A stretch of 64,000 bases of DNA from Stutzerimonas stutzeri (GCF_024448955.1 NZ_JAMOIH010000004.1:248001-312000), one strand, 5' to 3'; positions 39,952 through 52,201 are shown, numbered from the stretch's first letter. The notes: generated by a model not told the origin, from the letters alone. A program made the numbers and translations.

Positions 39952-40275
39952 TCAGATGTTGAAGCTCTCGCCGCAGCCGCATTCGCCGCGCACGTTGGGG
40001 TTATTGAACTTGAAGCCTTCGTTCAGGCCCTCCCGAACGAAGTCGAGCTCTGTGCCATCGAGGTACACGAGGCTTTTCGGATCGATGATGACCTTCACGC
40101 CGTGACTGTCGAACACCGAGTCCTCTACTGCCGCCTCGTCAACGAACTCGAGCACATAGGCCAGACCGGAACACCCGGTGGTGCGCACACCCAATCGGAC
40201 GCCCAACCCTTTGCCGCGCCCCTCGAGGGAGCGACGTACGTGATTGGCAGCAGCGGCTGTCATGCTGATAGCCAT
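39952..40275 (-). CDS. iscA: Iron-sulfur assembly protein IscA
   Basis: The protein has 107 residues from the ATG at 40275, which has AAGGAGGTATCG just upstream; the frame extends to 40344 inside iscU. The three conserved cysteines lie in TTGCSGLAY and GECGCGESF. It acts as an A-type carrier in [4Fe-4S] assembly. Confidence 0.96.
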   Translation of the reverse strand: MAISMTAAAANHVRRSLEGRGKGLGVRLGVRTTGCSGLAYVLEFVDEAAVEDSVFDSHGVKVIIDPKSLVYLDGTELDFVREGLNEGFKFNNPNVRGECGCGESFNI

Positions 40276-40285
40276 CGATACCTCC

Positions 40286-40678
40286 TTAGACCTGTGGCAA
40301 CCCTTTTTTCTCGCGATAGTCGCGAACGGCGGCCTTGATGGCATCTTCCGCCAGTACCGAGCAGTGAATTTTCACCGGCGGCAGCGCCAGCTCTTCGGCC
40401 AACTGAGTGTTCTTGATGGTTTCTGCTTCTTCCAGCGTCTTGCCCTTCATCCACTCGGTAGCCAGCGAGCTGGAAGCGATGGCCGAACCACAGCCATAGG
40501 TCTTGAACTTGGCATCCTCGATGACGCCCTGCTCGTTGACCTTGATCTGCAGGCGCATCACGTCGCCGCATGCCGGAGCACCGACCATGCCGGTGCCGAT
40601 GGATGGGTCCTCAGCGTCGAACTTGCCGACGTTACGGGGGTTTTCGTAATGGTCGATGACCTTATCACTGTATGCCAT
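40286..40678 (-). CDS. iscU: Iron-sulfur scaffold IscU
   Basis: A 130-residue scaffold on which clusters are built. The three cluster cysteines are in [16 protein letters not shown] and IHCSVLAED. The HscA recognition motif LPPVK is intact just before the third. It lies between iscS and iscA in the usual order. Confidence 0.97.
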   Translation of the reverse strand: MAYSDKVIDHYENPRNVGKFDAEDPSIGTGMVGAPACGDVMRLQIKVNEQGVIEDAKFKTYGCGSAIASSSLATEWMKGKTLEEAETIKNTQLAEELALPPVKIHCSVLAEDAIKAAVRDYREKKGLPQV

Positions 40679-40720
40679 GGTGCAATCCTCGTTGAATCAG
40701 GCTATGCGGAGCTCGTCGGA

Positions 40721-41935
40721 TCAGTGGGCAGCCCACTCGACTTTCGAAATATCGACGCCGTCCTTGAACATGTCCCACAGGGGCGAAAGCTCACGCAACT
40801 TGATAACCGCCTCGCTGACTTTCTGCGCGGCGTAGTCGACTTCTTCTTCGGTAGTGAAGCGGCCGAAAGTAAAACGGATCGAGCTGTGCGCAAGTTCGTC
40901 GTTGCGGCCCAGCGCGCGGAGCACATAAGACGGCTCCAGTGAGGCAGAGGTACAGGCAGAGCCGGAGGAAACCGCCAGATCCTTGAGCGCCATGATCAGC
41001 GACTCGCCCTCGACGTAGTTGAAACTCAGATTCAGGTTGTGCGGAACCCGCGCCGTCATGCTGCCGTTTACATACAACTCTTCCAGGTGCTCGACCTGCT
41101 TGAAGAAGCGGTCACGCAGCTGAGTGATGCGCTCGTTCTCGGTAGCCATTTCCTCTCTGGCAATGCGGAACGCCTCGCCCATGCCCACCGACTGGTGTGC
41201 TGCCAGTGTGCCCGAGCGCATGCCGCGCTCATGGCCACCACCATGCATCTGCGCTTCGAGGCGCACACGTGGCTTGCGGCGAACATAGAGCGCACCGACC
41301 CCTTTGGGGCCATAGGTCTTGTGTGCGGAGAAGGACATCAGGTCGACCTTCATCTTCTCCAGGTCTATTTCCACCTTGCCGGTGGACTGAGCGGCGTCGA
41401 CATGAAACAGCACACCGCGCGAGCGGGTGAGTTCACCGATCGCAGCAATATCGTTGATCGTTCCGATCTCGTTGTTCACGTGCATGATGGAAACCAGCAC
41501 GGTGTCATCACGCAGGGCTGCCTCGACCATTGCAGGGGTGATCACACCGTCTTCGCCTGGCTCGATGTAGGTCACTTCGAAGCCTTCACGCTCAAGCTGG
41601 CGGGTCGTATCCAAAACGGCCTTGTGCTCGATCTTGCTGGTGATGATGTGCTTGCCTTTGGAGGCATAGAAATGCGCGACGCCTTTGATCGCTAGGTTGT
41701 CAGATTCGGTGGCACCCGAGGTCCAGACGATTTCGCGAGGGTCCGCATTGACTAGCTCGGCGACTTGGCGGCGAGCGTTCTCCACAGCCTCCTCGGCTTT
41801 CCAGCCAAAGGCATGGGAGCGTGACGCCGGGTTGCCGAAGTTACCTTCGGCAGTGAGGCACTCGACCATTTTCTCGGCAACGCGAGGATCGACCGGTGTG
41901 GTAGCGGAATAATCAAGGTAAATCGGCAACTTCAT
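40721..41935 (-). CDS. iscS: Cysteine desulfurase IscS
   Basis: A 404-residue PLP enzyme supplying sulfur to IscU and to tRNA thiolation. The PLP lysine lies in [14 protein letters not shown] and the mobile-loop active cysteine in [36 protein letters not shown] is the canonical start. It begins 30 bases after iscR. Confidence 0.98.
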   Translation of the reverse strand: MKLPIYLDYSATTPVDPRVAEKMVECLTAEGNFGNPASRSHAFGWKAEEAVENARRQVAELVNADPREIVWTSGATESDNLAIKGVAHFYASKGKHIITSKIEHKAVLDTTRQLEREGFEVTYIEPGEDGVITPAMVEAALRDDTVLVSIMHVNNEIGTINDIAAIGELTRSRGVLFHVDAAQSTGKVEIDLEKMKVDLMSFSAHKTYGPKGVGALYVRRKPRVRLEAQMHGGGHERGMRSGTLAAHQSVGMGEAFRIAREEMATENERITQLRDRFFKQVEHLEELYVNGSMTARVPHNLNLSFNYVEGESLIMALKDLAVSSGSACTSASLEPSYVLRALGRNDELAHSSIRFTFGRFTTEEEVDYAAQKVSEAVIKLRELSPLWDMFKDGVDISKVEWAAH

Positions 41936-41965
41936 CAGGTATCTCCTATCAGGCAGTCGTCCTGC

Positions 41966-42457
41966 TCAATCGACGGCGGACGCTTCAATCTTATCCAGTT
42001 GCGAAATCTGGCCTTTGGCTCGCCGCATATCCTGGCGCAGAGCCACTTCCTGAACCTCGCGACGCATTACCAGATCCGCCAGACTGATGCCGCTTAGAAA
42101 CTCGTGGATCTGCTGACTCAAATCGCACCACAGATGGTGGGTCAGGCAGGTATCACCCGAATGACAGTCACCCAGCCCCTGGCAGCGCGTGGCATCGACC
42201 GACTCGTTGACTGCGTCGATGACTTGCGCAACCTGAATACCGGCCATTTCACGGGAAAGTTGATAACCGCCACCCGGCCCCCGAACGCTGGTAACCAGAC
42301 TGCCACGGCGCAGTTTGGCGAATAGCTGTTCAAGGTAAGAGAGCGAGATGCCCTGCCGCTCGGATATATCGGCAAGAGACACCGGCCCATGTTGCGCATG
42401 CAGCGCCAGATCGAGCATCGCAGTGACGGCGTAACGGCCTTTGGTAGTCAATCGCAT
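41966..42457 (-). CDS. iscR: Rrf2-family iron-sulfur regulator IscR
   Basis: A 163-residue winged-helix repressor. The [2Fe-2S] ligands are three cysteines in [22 protein letters not shown], with the unusual His ligand just after them. The DNA-binding region is at the N-terminus ([19 protein letters not shown]). Holo-IscR represses this operon when clusters are plentiful, and a matching type-1 site is present upstream. Confidence 0.97.
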   Translation of the reverse strand: MRLTTKGRYAVTAMLDLALHAQHGPVSLADISERQGISLSYLEQLFAKLRRGSLVTSVRGPGGGYQLSREMAGIQVAQVIDAVNESVDATRCQGLGDCHSGDTCLTHHLWCDLSQQIHEFLSGISLADLVMRREVQEVALRQDMRRAKGQISQLDKIEASAVD

Positions 42458-42497
42458 CGGTTTGCACCAAGCATCATGGTTTGGCGCAAGTATGCAA

Positions 42498-42522
42498 TAC
42501 CCGACTATTTAGATCAACTATA
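42498..42522 (-). promoter_or_regulatory. Type-1 IscR binding site upstream of iscR
   Basis: On the minus strand the 25-base site begins ATAGTTGAT and ends AGTCGGGTAT, with an A/T-rich centre. This agrees with the E. coli type-1 consensus (ATASYYGACT…AGTCRRSTAT) at nearly all defined positions. It lies 41-65 bases before the iscR start codon, overlapping the expected promoter, and supports [2Fe-2S]-dependent autorepression of the operon. Confidence 0.82.
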
Positions 42523-42638
42523 AGACCTATTAACCCACTCGGACTTTAGCTGCTGAGCAAAGCGAAGGCCGGAACGTAGTCCGCATCCGCAAAAGGCGCG
42601 CATCATAACAGCGCGCCCCGCCTATCGCACCCCAGCCC

Positions 42639-43415
42639 TCAGTGGCGAGCCTCATCGCCAGCATCCTTGACCTCAGCGAAATCCTCCTCACGCAGCTCGG
42701 GCATCTGCTTGGCGCAATAGTCGCTGCCTAGCGCAGTCAGCGCCTGACACATACCCTCCATGCGCTCTTCGACAGCTTGGACGTGATCGAGCAACTGGCC
42801 AATGGCGCGGGCCACCGGGTCTGGCATATCTTCGGTCACCCCGTAAGCATCGAAGCCGATCTTCTCGGCAATCGCCTTGCGCTTGGCTTCTTGCTCTTCG
42901 TCCGACTTGACGATCACGCGCCCCGGAATGCCGACCGCGGTAGCACCCGCCGGAACCGCGCGGGTAACCACCGCGTTGGAGCCGACCTTGGCGCCAGCAC
43001 CTACTGTAAACGGGCCGAGTATCTTCGCGCCTGCTCCAACAATCACACCGTCTTCGAGCGTAGGGTGGCGCTTGCCCTTGTTCCAGCTAGTCCCACCCAA
43101 CGTGACACCATGATAGAGCGTCACGTCATTCCCGATCTGCGCAGTCTCGCCAATCACAATACCCATCCCATGATCAATAAAAAAACGCCGACCGATATGC
43201 GCTCCCGGATGGATCTCGATACCCGTCAGCCAGCGCGCCAGGTTTGAATTCACTCGCGCCAGCCACTTCCAATCCTTCATCCACAACCAATGCGAAACAC
43301 GATGAAACCAGACGGCGTGCAGCCCCGGATAACAAGTGATGACCTCGAATGCGTTACGCGCCGCCGGATCGCGATGAAAAACACTCTGGATATCTTCGCG
43401 CATGCGTTCGAACAT
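42639..43415 (-). CDS. cysE: Serine O-acetyltransferase (short N-terminus, second of two)
   Basis: The protein has 258 residues from the ATG at 43415, which overlaps the trmJ stop (TGATG). It starts [25 protein letters not shown], the short helical form. The hexapeptide-repeat domain contains [29 protein letters not shown], and [21 protein letters not shown] follows. A C-terminal helical tail of about 70 residues ([12 protein letters not shown]) has no match in the first copy. Its place beside isc suggests it supplies cysteine for sulfur mobilisation. Confidence 0.93.
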   Translation of the reverse strand: MFERMREDIQSVFHRDPAARNAFEVITCYPGLHAVWFHRVSHWLWMKDWKWLARVNSNLARWLTGIEIHPGAHIGRRFFIDHGMGIVIGETAQIGNDVTLYHGVTLGGTSWNKGKRHPTLEDGVIVGAGAKILGPFTVGAGAKVGSNAVVTRAVPAGATAVGIPGRVIVKSDEEQEAKRKAIAEKIGFDAYGVTEDMPDPVARAIGQLLDHVQAVEERMEGMCQALTALGSDYCAKQMPELREEDFAEVKDAGDEARH

Positions 43416-44191
43416 CAATCAGATCTCCGCTTGTGGGGTTCGCCGCGGACGGCCTTCTGGGTTTCGGTCAGAATTCCGCGCAGGATGTTCATTTCGAGCT
43501 TGCTGATGCCGCTACGCCCGTAAAGCCTGCGCAGACGCGGCATAAGGTGACGAGGCTTCTGCGGGTCGAGAAAGCCGATATCGATCAAGGTCTGCTCGAG
43601 ATGCCCGTAATAATGCTCAAGCTCGTCAGCGGTCACGGGCTGCGCATTGAGCATCGATGTGGTTTCGAGCTTCTCCTGCTTGCTTGGCTGGCCGTTCGCC
43701 GCGAGCCAGGCCATACGCACTTCGTACGCGAGAACCTGCACCGCCGCAGCCAAGTTCAGCGAACTGAAATCAGGATCGGACGGGATATGCACATGGTACT
43801 GACAGCGCTGAAGCTCTTCGTTGGTGAGACCGGCATATTCGCGCCCGAACACCAACGCGACTTCGCCGCCGCGCTCGACTTGCTCCAGGCAGACTGAACC
43901 CGTCTCGCGCGGATCCAACAGCGGCCAGGGTATTCGGCGGTCCCGCGCACTGGTCCCCAGCACCAGACTGCAGCCCACCAACGCCTCTTCGAGCGTTGCC
44001 ACGACCTGTGCCGAATCGAGAATATCCGTTGCGCCCGAGGCCCGGGCAATAGCGTTCGGACTGGGAAAATCCTCCGGATCCACCAGAACCAGACGGGACA
44101 AACCCATATTTTTCATAGCCCTGGCCGCGCCACCGATATTGCCGGCATGACTCGTATTGACCAGCACCACACGAATATTCTGAAGCGACAC
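43415..44191 (-). CDS. trmJ: tRNA (cytidine/uridine-2'-O)-methyltransferase TrmJ
   Basis: A 258-residue SPOUT methyltransferase that 2'-O-methylates position 32 of several tRNAs. Motifs are [34 protein letters not shown] and the knot segment [16 protein letters not shown]. The start is GTG at 44191 with only a weak GAGAA upstream. It is divergent from suhB and coupled to the second cysE. Confidence 0.93.
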   Translation of the reverse strand: MSLQNIRVVLVNTSHAGNIGGAARAMKNMGLSRLVLVDPEDFPSPNAIARASGATDILDSAQVVATLEEALVGCSLVLGTSARDRRIPWPLLDPRETGSVCLEQVERGGEVALVFGREYAGLTNEELQRCQYHVHIPSDPDFSSLNLAAAVQVLAYEVRMAWLAANGQPSKQEKLETTSMLNAQPVTADELEHYYGHLEQTLIDIGFLDPQKPRHLMPRLRRLYGRSGISKLEMNILRGILTETQKAVRGEPHKRRSD

Positions 44192-44340
44192 AGTTATTCT
44201 CGACCAAAAAGCGAACCGAAAGCTTACAGGAAGGGATTACGCCTTCGCCATTACCGTCCCGACGGTCTCCACCCCCATACACCCGAGCCAGCTTTCTGAT
44301 AGAATTGCCGGCTTTCTTTAAACGACCAGGTATTTGATCG

Positions 44341-45156
44341 ATGCAGCCCATGCTGAATATCGCGCTGCGCGCCGCCCGTAGCGCCGGCGAAATGATTGTT
44401 CGTTCCACCGAGCGCCTGGACGTGATCTCGGTTAGCGAAAAGGACGCGCGCGATTACGTCTCGGAGATCGACCGAACAGCCGAACAGCTGATCGTTGCCG
44501 CGCTGCGCAAGGCTTATCCGAATCACGGCATTCTGGGCGAGGAAGGGGGACTGCTGGAAGGCAGCGGTGACGGCAAGGATTATCTCTGGGTGATCGACCC
44601 GCTGGATGGCACGACAAACTTCCTGCGGGGCGTCCCACACTATGCCGTCAGCATCGCCTGCAAATACCGTGGCCGTCTTGAGCATGCCGTCGTTCTCGAT
44701 CCGGTTCGCCAGGAAGAATTCACCGCCAGCCGCGGTCGTGGCGCCGCACTCAATGGTCGCCGCCTGCGTGTTAGCGCGCGCAAGAGCCTGGAAGGCGCAC
44801 TGCTCGGCACTGGATTTCCGTTCCGCGACGGGCAAATGGACAACATGGACAGTTACCTGAACATGTTCCGCAGCCTGGTGGGACAAACCGCCGGACTACG
44901 CCGCGCCGGCGCCGCCAGTCTGGACCTGGCCTACGTTGCCGCCGGCCGCTATGACGCCTTCTGGGAGTTCGGACTTTCCGAATGGGACATGGCCGCAGGC
45001 GCACTGCTGATTCAAGAGGCGGGCGGCCTGGTCAGTGACTTTAGTGGCAGCCACGATTTCCTCGAGAAGGGCCAGATCGTCGCGGGCAATACCAAATGCT
45101 TCAAGGCAGTGCTGACCGCTATTCAGCCGCACCTCACGCCATCACTGAAGCGCTAA
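44341..45156 (+). CDS. suhB: Inositol-1-monophosphatase / antitermination factor SuhB
   Basis: A 271-residue Mg-dependent phosphatase with DPLDGTTNF and EWDMAAGALLIQEAGG. The first metal ligand is in ILGEEGG. SuhB in E. coli joins the rRNA antitermination complex, and in P. aeruginosa it affects virulence gene expression. The ATG at 44341 starts the usual MQPMLNIALRAARSAGE. A strong terminator follows. Confidence 0.95.
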   Translation: MQPMLNIALRAARSAGEMIVRSTERLDVISVSEKDARDYVSEIDRTAEQLIVAALRKAYPNHGILGEEGGLLEGSGDGKDYLWVIDPLDGTTNFLRGVPHYAVSIACKYRGRLEHAVVLDPVRQEEFTASRGRGAALNGRRLRVSARKSLEGALLGTGFPFRDGQMDNMDSYLNMFRSLVGQTAGLRRAGAASLDLAYVAAGRYDAFWEFGLSEWDMAAGALLIQEAGGLVSDFSGSHDFLEKGQIVAGNTKCFKAVLTAIQPHLTPSLKR

Positions 45157-45167
45157 CGATCGGCAGA

Positions 45168-45200
45168 AATAAAAAACGCCCCACGGGGCGTTTTTTATTT
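45168..45200. terminator. Strong bidirectional terminator between suhB and the glycine-zipper gene
   Basis: AAAAAACGCCC and GGGCGTTTTTT form an 11-bp stem with a CACG loop and A/T tracts on both sides. It separates two convergent genes. Confidence 0.9.
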
Positions 45201-45214
45201 GAAGCGGAAGGGGC

Positions 45215-45748
45215 TTACTGCTGTGTCAGCATCAGCTGACCATCCTGCACAGGAATGCGATTACCGGGGTCGCGGTCCATCCGCACCGTGCCGATCTTGC
45301 CGTCCAGATCATACTTGACCTCGTAGCCGACGATCTTGTCGTGAGTGTCGGTCACGGTATTGCAACGAGTTTCGGTGGTTGTATAGGTGTCGTTGGCCTG
45401 CATGCGCCCCTGCACCTGATTGCCGGCGTAGCCGCCACCTACTGCGCCAGCCACCGTCGCTATCTTCTTGCCATTGCCGCCGCCAACCTGGTTGCCGAGC
45501 AGCCCGCCGACCACTGCACCCACTGCGGTGCCGGCAATGCGATGCTGGTCCTGCACCGGCTTCTGCCGGGTCACCGTTACCTCCTTGCAGACCTCACGTG
45601 GCGTCTTGATGACTTCCTTCACGGGCTCGACCCCGAGCACCTCGGCGAACGCCGGCCCACGATCAACCAGGGTATAGGTGGCGAATGCGCCACCTGCGGT
45701 AACCACTACGGCTCCTAGAACCGCGCCAACCACCATCGACTTGTTCAC
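45215..45748 (-). CDS. Glycine-zipper 2TM-domain protein
   Basis: I chose the GTG at 45748 (177 residues), which has AAGGAAG about 6 bases upstream; the open frame runs to 46285 through secF. An N-terminal hydrophobic segment (MVVGAVLGAVVVTAGGAFATYTLV) precedes a conserved region with two cysteines and a glycine-zipper hairpin (GTAVGAVVGGLLGNQVGGG, then ATVAGAVGGGYAGNQV). The pattern is that of Rickettsia 17-kDa / SlyB-like envelope proteins, though no clear lipobox is visible. The function is unknown. Confidence 0.85.
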   Translation of the reverse strand: MNKSMVVGAVLGAVVVTAGGAFATYTLVDRGPAFAEVLGVEPVKEVIKTPREVCKEVTVTRQKPVQDQHRIAGTAVGAVVGGLLGNQVGGGNGKKIATVAGAVGGGYAGNQVQGRMQANDTYTTTETRCNTVTDTHDKIVGYEVKYDLDGKIGTVRMDRDPGNRIPVQDGQLMLTQQ

Positions 45749-45825
45749 TGCATCTTCCTTCTTCCGGCGGGCAAGGTCCCGCTGCGGCGGGTTAGGCAAC
45801 CAAACTCGCCGGAAGTTCGGAATAT

Positions 45826-46734
45826 TCAGGGACGCTCGTCGACCTCCTCGACAACCGGCGGAATCAGGTCGTCGCGGCTCAACTTCAGCCAGATCAGGAA
45901 AATGCTGGCGATATAGACGGAGGAATAGGTTCCCGCACCGACACCGATCATGAGCGCCAGGGAGAAGCCCCAGAGGTTTTCTCCGCCAAAGAACATCAGC
46001 GCGGCAACCGCCAGCAGCGTAGAGACCGAGGTAGCCAGCGTTCGCAGCAAGGTCTGGGTCGTGGAGATGTTGATGTTTTCGATCAGCTCCGCCCGACGCA
46101 GCAGCCGGAAGTTTTCCCGTATGCGGTCGAAGATCACGATGGTGTCGTTGAGTGAGTAACCGATGACCGCCAGCACTGCCGCCAGCACCGTCAGATCGAA
46201 GGATATCTCGAAGAACGAGAAAACGCCCAGCACCACGATGACGTCGTGAAACAGCGACAGCAACGCACCGACGCCGAATTTCCATTGAAAGCGGAACGCC
46301 ACATAGATGAGGATCCCACCCAAGGCCAACAACATGCCCAGGCCGCCCTGATCGCGTAGCTCCTCGCCCACCGAAGGACCCACGAACTCTGCGCGCTTGA
46401 CGACGATATCGCCACCTACCTCGTACTCTCGCAACGATTCGGCAATACGCTCACCCAATCGTGGATCAGCACCCGGCATCCGGATCAGCACATCAGTGGT
46501 CGCGCCGAAACTCTGCACCAGCGCGTTCTCGAAGCCGCTCTCGCTCAGCTGACCCCGTATCTGATCCAGAGGAACCGGAGTCTCATAGGTCAGCTCAACC
46601 AGGGTACCGCCGGTGAAATCCAGGCCGAAATTCAAGCCCTTCACTGCCAGGCTGGCCAGCGAGGCAACGGTCAACAGCATCGTCAGGACAAAGGCCAGAT
46701 GACGCACCGCCATGAAATTGATTACGCGTTTCAT
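45826..46734 (-). CDS. secF: Protein translocase subunit SecF
   Basis: A 302-residue RND-type membrane protein with six helices. The periplasmic P1 region begins FGLDFTGGTLVEL, and TM4 region ALIGYSLNDTIVIFDRIREN-like sequence is present (VIGYSLNDTIVIFDRIREN). With SecD it uses proton motive force to pull exported proteins across the inner membrane. It starts 12 bases after secD. Confidence 0.97.
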   Translation of the reverse strand: MKRVINFMAVRHLAFVLTMLLTVASLASLAVKGLNFGLDFTGGTLVELTYETPVPLDQIRGQLSESGFENALVQSFGATTDVLIRMPGADPRLGERIAESLREYEVGGDIVVKRAEFVGPSVGEELRDQGGLGMLLALGGILIYVAFRFQWKFGVGALLSLFHDVIVVLGVFSFFEISFDLTVLAAVLAVIGYSLNDTIVIFDRIRENFRLLRRAELIENINISTTQTLLRTLATSVSTLLAVAALMFFGGENLWGFSLALMIGVGAGTYSSVYIASIFLIWLKLSRDDLIPPVVEEVDERP

Positions 46735-46746
46735 CGTGCTAGCCCC

Positions 46747-48615
46747 TTAAATCCACAGCTTTTTGAGATCGCGGCCACCATAGATCAGGTTGACCATGGC
46801 ACGGGTCACGATAACGGCCGTGAACATCGACGTCAGAATGCCGAGCGACAGCGTGACCGCAAAACCCTTGATCGGCCCGGTGCCCATGGCGAAGAGAATG
46901 CCGCCCACCAGCAGCGTGGTGAGGTTGCCGTCGACGATGGCAGACAGCGCGCGGTCGAAGCCCTCGTGGATGGCTCGCTGCACCGACATGCCATTCTGAA
47001 TCTCCTCGCGAATCCGCGAGAAGATCAGCACGTTGGCATCCACCGCCATGCCCATGGTCAGCACGATACCGGCGATACCTGGCAAGGTCAGGGTCGCGCC
47101 CAGCAGCGACATCAGCGCAGTCAGCACCACCATGTTGAACAGCAGCGCCACGGTTGCCAGCACGCCGAAGAACTTGTAGATCAGCACGATAAAAATCGCG
47201 ACGAACAGGAAGCCCCACAGTGCCGCCTGCACGCCCAGTTTGATGTTCTCGGCACCCAGGCTCGGGCCGATGGTGCGCTCTTCAGCAAAGTACATCGGCG
47301 CAGCCAGTCCACCGGCACGGAGCAACAACGCCAGTTCGGAAGATTCACCCTGACCATCGAGACCCGTGATGCGGAACTGACTGCCCAGCGGCGATTGGAT
47401 GGTCGCCAGGCTGATGATTTTCTTTTCCTCCTGGAAGGTCTCGATTCGCTCTTCCTGCTCGACGCCATCGACCATCCGCTTCACATAACGCGTCTGTGGT
47501 CGCTGCTCGATGAAGACAACCGCCATGCTGCGACCGACATTGTTGCGCGTGGCCCGGTTCATCAGCTCGCCGCCGTGTCCATCCAGACGGATGTTGACCT
47601 GCGGACGACCATTCTCGTCGTAGCTGGCCTGGGCATCGGTGACCTGATCGCCGGTGATGATCAGCGTGCGCTCCAGCTGCGCCGGCGGGCGGCCTTCCTG
47701 GCGGAACTCGAAGGACTCCGTAGTCGCGCGGGGGGCATCCATTTCTGCCGCCAGACGGAACTCCAGGTTCGCGGTCTTGCCGAGGATGCGCTTGGCTTCG
47801 GCGGTGTCTTGCACACCCGGCAACTCGACCACGATGCGGTTGGCGCCCTGGCGCTGCACCAGCGGCTCGGACACGCCCAGCTCGTTGACCCGGTTACGAA
47901 CCGTAGTGAGGTTCTGCTTGATGGAGTACTCGCGTATTTCCGCCAGCTTCGCCTCGGTGAGAGCCAGGCGCAGCACCTGCTGGCCATTGCGTTCGGCGGA
48001 GCTGATGTCGAAATCGGTGAAATTCTTGCGAACCAGGGCTTGCGCAGCGGACAGCGTAGCCTGGTCGGCAAAGCCGAGCTGCACCGCATTGTTCTGCGTG
48101 GGCAAGCTGCGGTAGCGGATACGCTCCTTGCGCAGCAGGCTCTTGACTTCCCCTTCATGGACGTTCAGACGAGTCTCGACGGCCTTCTCCATGTCCACTT
48201 CGAGCAGGAAGTGCACACCGCCCGACAGGTCCAGACCGAGCTTCATCGGGCTCGCACCGAGACTGCGCAACCAGTCAGGCGTGGTCGGGGCCAAGTTGAG
48301 GGCAACGACATAGGCATCGCCGAGGGCACGACGGATCACGTCCTTGGCCGGCAACTGATCGTCCTGGCGCAGCAGGCGCAACAGGCCGCCTCGGCCCTGC
48401 TCGTCCAGTGAAGCAGCCTTGACCTCGATTCCGGCTTCCTTGAGCGCCGTAGTCGCTCGATTCAGATCAGCCTCGGTCACGTTCAGCGAGGTGGCAGCAC
48501 CAGTGATCTGGACCGCCGGGTCGTCGGGATAGAGATTAGGTGCCGAATAAATGCAGGCAACCGCCAGCACCACCAATATCAACAGGTATTTCCAGAGGGG
48601 GAATCTATTGAGCAT
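46747..48615 (-). CDS. secD: Protein translocase subunit SecD
   Basis: A 622-residue RND-type protein with an N-terminal anchor (LWKYLLILVVLAVACIYSAP) and large periplasmic P1 domain. KLGLDLSGGVHFLLEVD marks the conserved D-motif, and the C-terminal five helices include GMAVDANVLIFSRIREE. It partners with SecF, and the gene order yajC-secD-secF is the standard one. Confidence 0.97.
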   Translation of the reverse strand: MLNRFPLWKYLLILVVLAVACIYSAPNLYPDDPAVQITGAATSLNVTEADLNRATTALKEAGIEVKAASLDEQGRGGLLRLLRQDDQLPAKDVIRRALGDAYVVALNLAPTTPDWLRSLGASPMKLGLDLSGGVHFLLEVDMEKAVETRLNVHEGEVKSLLRKERIRYRSLPTQNNAVQLGFADQATLSAAQALVRKNFTDFDISSAERNGQQVLRLALTEAKLAEIREYSIKQNLTTVRNRVNELGVSEPLVQRQGANRIVVELPGVQDTAEAKRILGKTANLEFRLAAEMDAPRATTESFEFRQEGRPPAQLERTLIITGDQVTDAQASYDENGRPQVNIRLDGHGGELMNRATRNNVGRSMAVVFIEQRPQTRYVKRMVDGVEQEERIETFQEEKKIISLATIQSPLGSQFRITGLDGQGESSELALLLRAGGLAAPMYFAEERTIGPSLGAENIKLGVQAALWGFLFVAIFIVLIYKFFGVLATVALLFNMVVLTALMSLLGATLTLPGIAGIVLTMGMAVDANVLIFSRIREEIQNGMSVQRAIHEGFDRALSAIVDGNLTTLLVGGILFAMGTGPIKGFAVTLSLGILTSMFTAVIVTRAMVNLIYGGRDLKKLWI

Positions 48616-48682
48616 GACGCAGCCCGTCTAATGACGCGGGGCGCCTTGCGCGCCCCGTCGTTGGTGTTGAATAGAAGTCAGC

Positions 48683-49012
48683 TCAGATGGCTTTCAGGGT
48701 GCCCTTGGGCAGGGTCGCGGCAATCGCCACCTTCTGAAACTTCAGTTCGACGCTGTCGGAGACTTCGATCACGACGAAGTCATCGGCTACTTTGGTGACC
48801 TTGCCGGCGATGCCGCCGGAAGTGACCACTTCATCGCCCTTCTGCAGGCCACCGATCAGGTTCTTGTGTTCCTTGGCGCGCTTGGCCTGGGGACGCCAGA
48901 TCATCAGATAGAAGATGACCAGGAAGCCGACCAGGAACAGCCACTCGAAACCGCTACCAGCGGGACCAGCAGCAGCCTCTTGTGCGTAGGCGGCGGGAAT
49001 CAGAAAGCTCAT
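48683..49012 (-). CDS. yajC: Preprotein translocase accessory subunit YajC
   Basis: A 109-residue single-helix protein. The ATG at 49012 begins MSFLIPAAYAQEAA; the frame is open to 49129. One membrane helix (WLFLVGFLVIFYLMIW) is followed by RPQAKRAKEHKN and a small beta domain (GDEVVTSGGIAGKVTKV). It associates with SecDF. It lies 34 bases after tgt. Confidence 0.95.
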   Translation of the reverse strand: MSFLIPAAYAQEAAAGPAGSGFEWLFLVGFLVIFYLMIWRPQAKRAKEHKNLIGGLQKGDEVVTSGGIAGKVTKVADDFVVIEVSDSVELKFQKVAIAATLPKGTLKAI

Positions 49013-49046
49013 GTAGCACTCCTGTTGCAGAGATAAGTTGAATTCG

Positions 49047-51226
<2,180 letters not shown>

Positions 51227-51341
51227 TGAAAATGATCAGCACGAGGCTTTGGGGGCGCAAAGCTTAGCGGAAACGCCTCAATCTGACCACGCCAGACGAT
51301 TGACCGACTCGCATTGCATCCCTATACTGCGCCGCCACTGT

Positions 51342-51428
51342 GCCTCGATGGCGGAATCGGTAGACGCAGCGGATTCAAAATCCGCCGTTGGTAACAACGT
51401 GAGAGTTCGAGTCTCTCTCGAGGCACCA
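51342..51428 (+). tRNA. tRNA-Leu (CAA)
   Basis: An 87-base class II tRNA with encoded CCA. The acceptor stem is GCCTCGA / TCGAGGC. The anticodon stem GCGGA / TCCGC holds the loop TTCAAAA, so the anticodon is CAA. The variable arm is long and the T arm reads GAGAG-TTCGAGT-CTCTC. It lies alone between queA and the cold-shock gene. Confidence 0.95.
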
Positions 51429-51893
51429 TGAATCAGAAGCCACAGGCAACCGATCGCCTTTGGAACAGGGGAACCGCGCAGCAGTAGCGGCATCGCCCCA
51501 GCAGTATCGATGCGCCACGCGCATCAGCAAGCGCGACATGCTTTATCGGGCTATATCGCAGCACGCTCTGAAGCGCTCATCGAGAGCTTCGTAACGGCGC
51601 AGCGCATCTCGCTCCATGGCGACATCATAAAGAACGCAAGCAACGCTAAAGCGCGCCGAAATGGCGCCGTCTGTAGTGGGCAAACTCTATGACTCCGAGG
51701 GCTTGGCATTGGCCGGCGAGTTATCGTAGAGTGTGCCCACTGTGTTTGCATGGGTCGCCGTTGAATCGTGACCTGGTGCAGTAGATCTTCAGATCCGCTA
51801 CATCCCGTTCGACTCTTTACTCCTTGCAACCAGTCTCCGCTTCCTGCCCTACGCAGGGGCGCTTCTACTATTGAGTTTCAAGGATACAAAGAC
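51429..51893 (+). other. Intergenic region and probable 5' leader of the cold-shock gene
   Basis: This 465-base stretch between tRNA-Leu and the cold-shock gene holds no ORF I would support; the open frame at 51510-51692 (60 codons) has no recognisable motif. No tRNA 3'-end duplication or integrase fragment was seen. The last 100 or so bases are probably the untranslated leader of the cold-shock mRNA, as such leaders are often long. Confidence 0.45.
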
Positions 51894-52106
51894 ATGTCGA
51901 ATCGTCAGAACGGTACCGTCAAGTGGTTTAACGACGAGAAAGGTTTTGGTTTCATCACTCCCGAGAGCGGTCCGGATCTGTTCGTGCACTTCCGCGCGAT
52001 CGAAGGCAACGGCTTCAAGAGCCTGAAAGAAGGCCAGAAAGTCAGCTTCATCGCTGTGCAAGGTCAAAAGGGCATGCAGGCTGACCAGGTTCAAATCCAG
52101 GAATAA
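51894..52106 (+). CDS. Cold-shock domain protein
   Basis: A 70-residue CspA-family protein starting at the ATG at 51894 with AAGGAT 8 bases upstream. RNA-binding motifs KGFGFI and DLFVHF are intact on an OB fold that begins [16 protein letters not shown]. It acts as an RNA chaperone. The long leader and strong terminator indicate a single-gene transcript. Confidence 0.96.
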   Translation: MSNRQNGTVKWFNDEKGFGFITPESGPDLFVHFRAIEGNGFKSLKEGQKVSFIAVQGQKGMQADQVQIQE

Positions 52107-52118
52107 GCCCTCGCTCCG

Positions 52119-52152
52119 AAAAGCCCCTGATGGCAACATCAGGGGCTTTTTT
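52119..52152 (+). terminator. Strong terminator after the cold-shock gene
   Basis: A perfect 14-bp stem (AAAAGCCCCTGATG / CATCAGGGGCTTTT) with a GCAA tetraloop ends in a T6 run. It lies 12 bases past the stop codon. Confidence 0.95.
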
Positions 52153-52201
52153 ATGCGCGCGATTCCGTAGAATGCGCACTGCCATTTTTAGCGAGACACC
52201 C

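Noticed and set aside
46699-48411. 570-codon open frame antisense to secD
   Set aside because: A shadow frame rich in His, Gln and Arg without domain features; secD is certain.
51510-51692. 60-codon frame between tRNA-Leu and the cold-shock gene
   Set aside because: No ribosome site, no motif and no support beyond an open frame.
51342-51893. tRNA-Leu as phage or island attachment site
   Set aside because: No duplicate of the tRNA 3' end and no integrase fragment lie in the following sequence; core genes continue normally.
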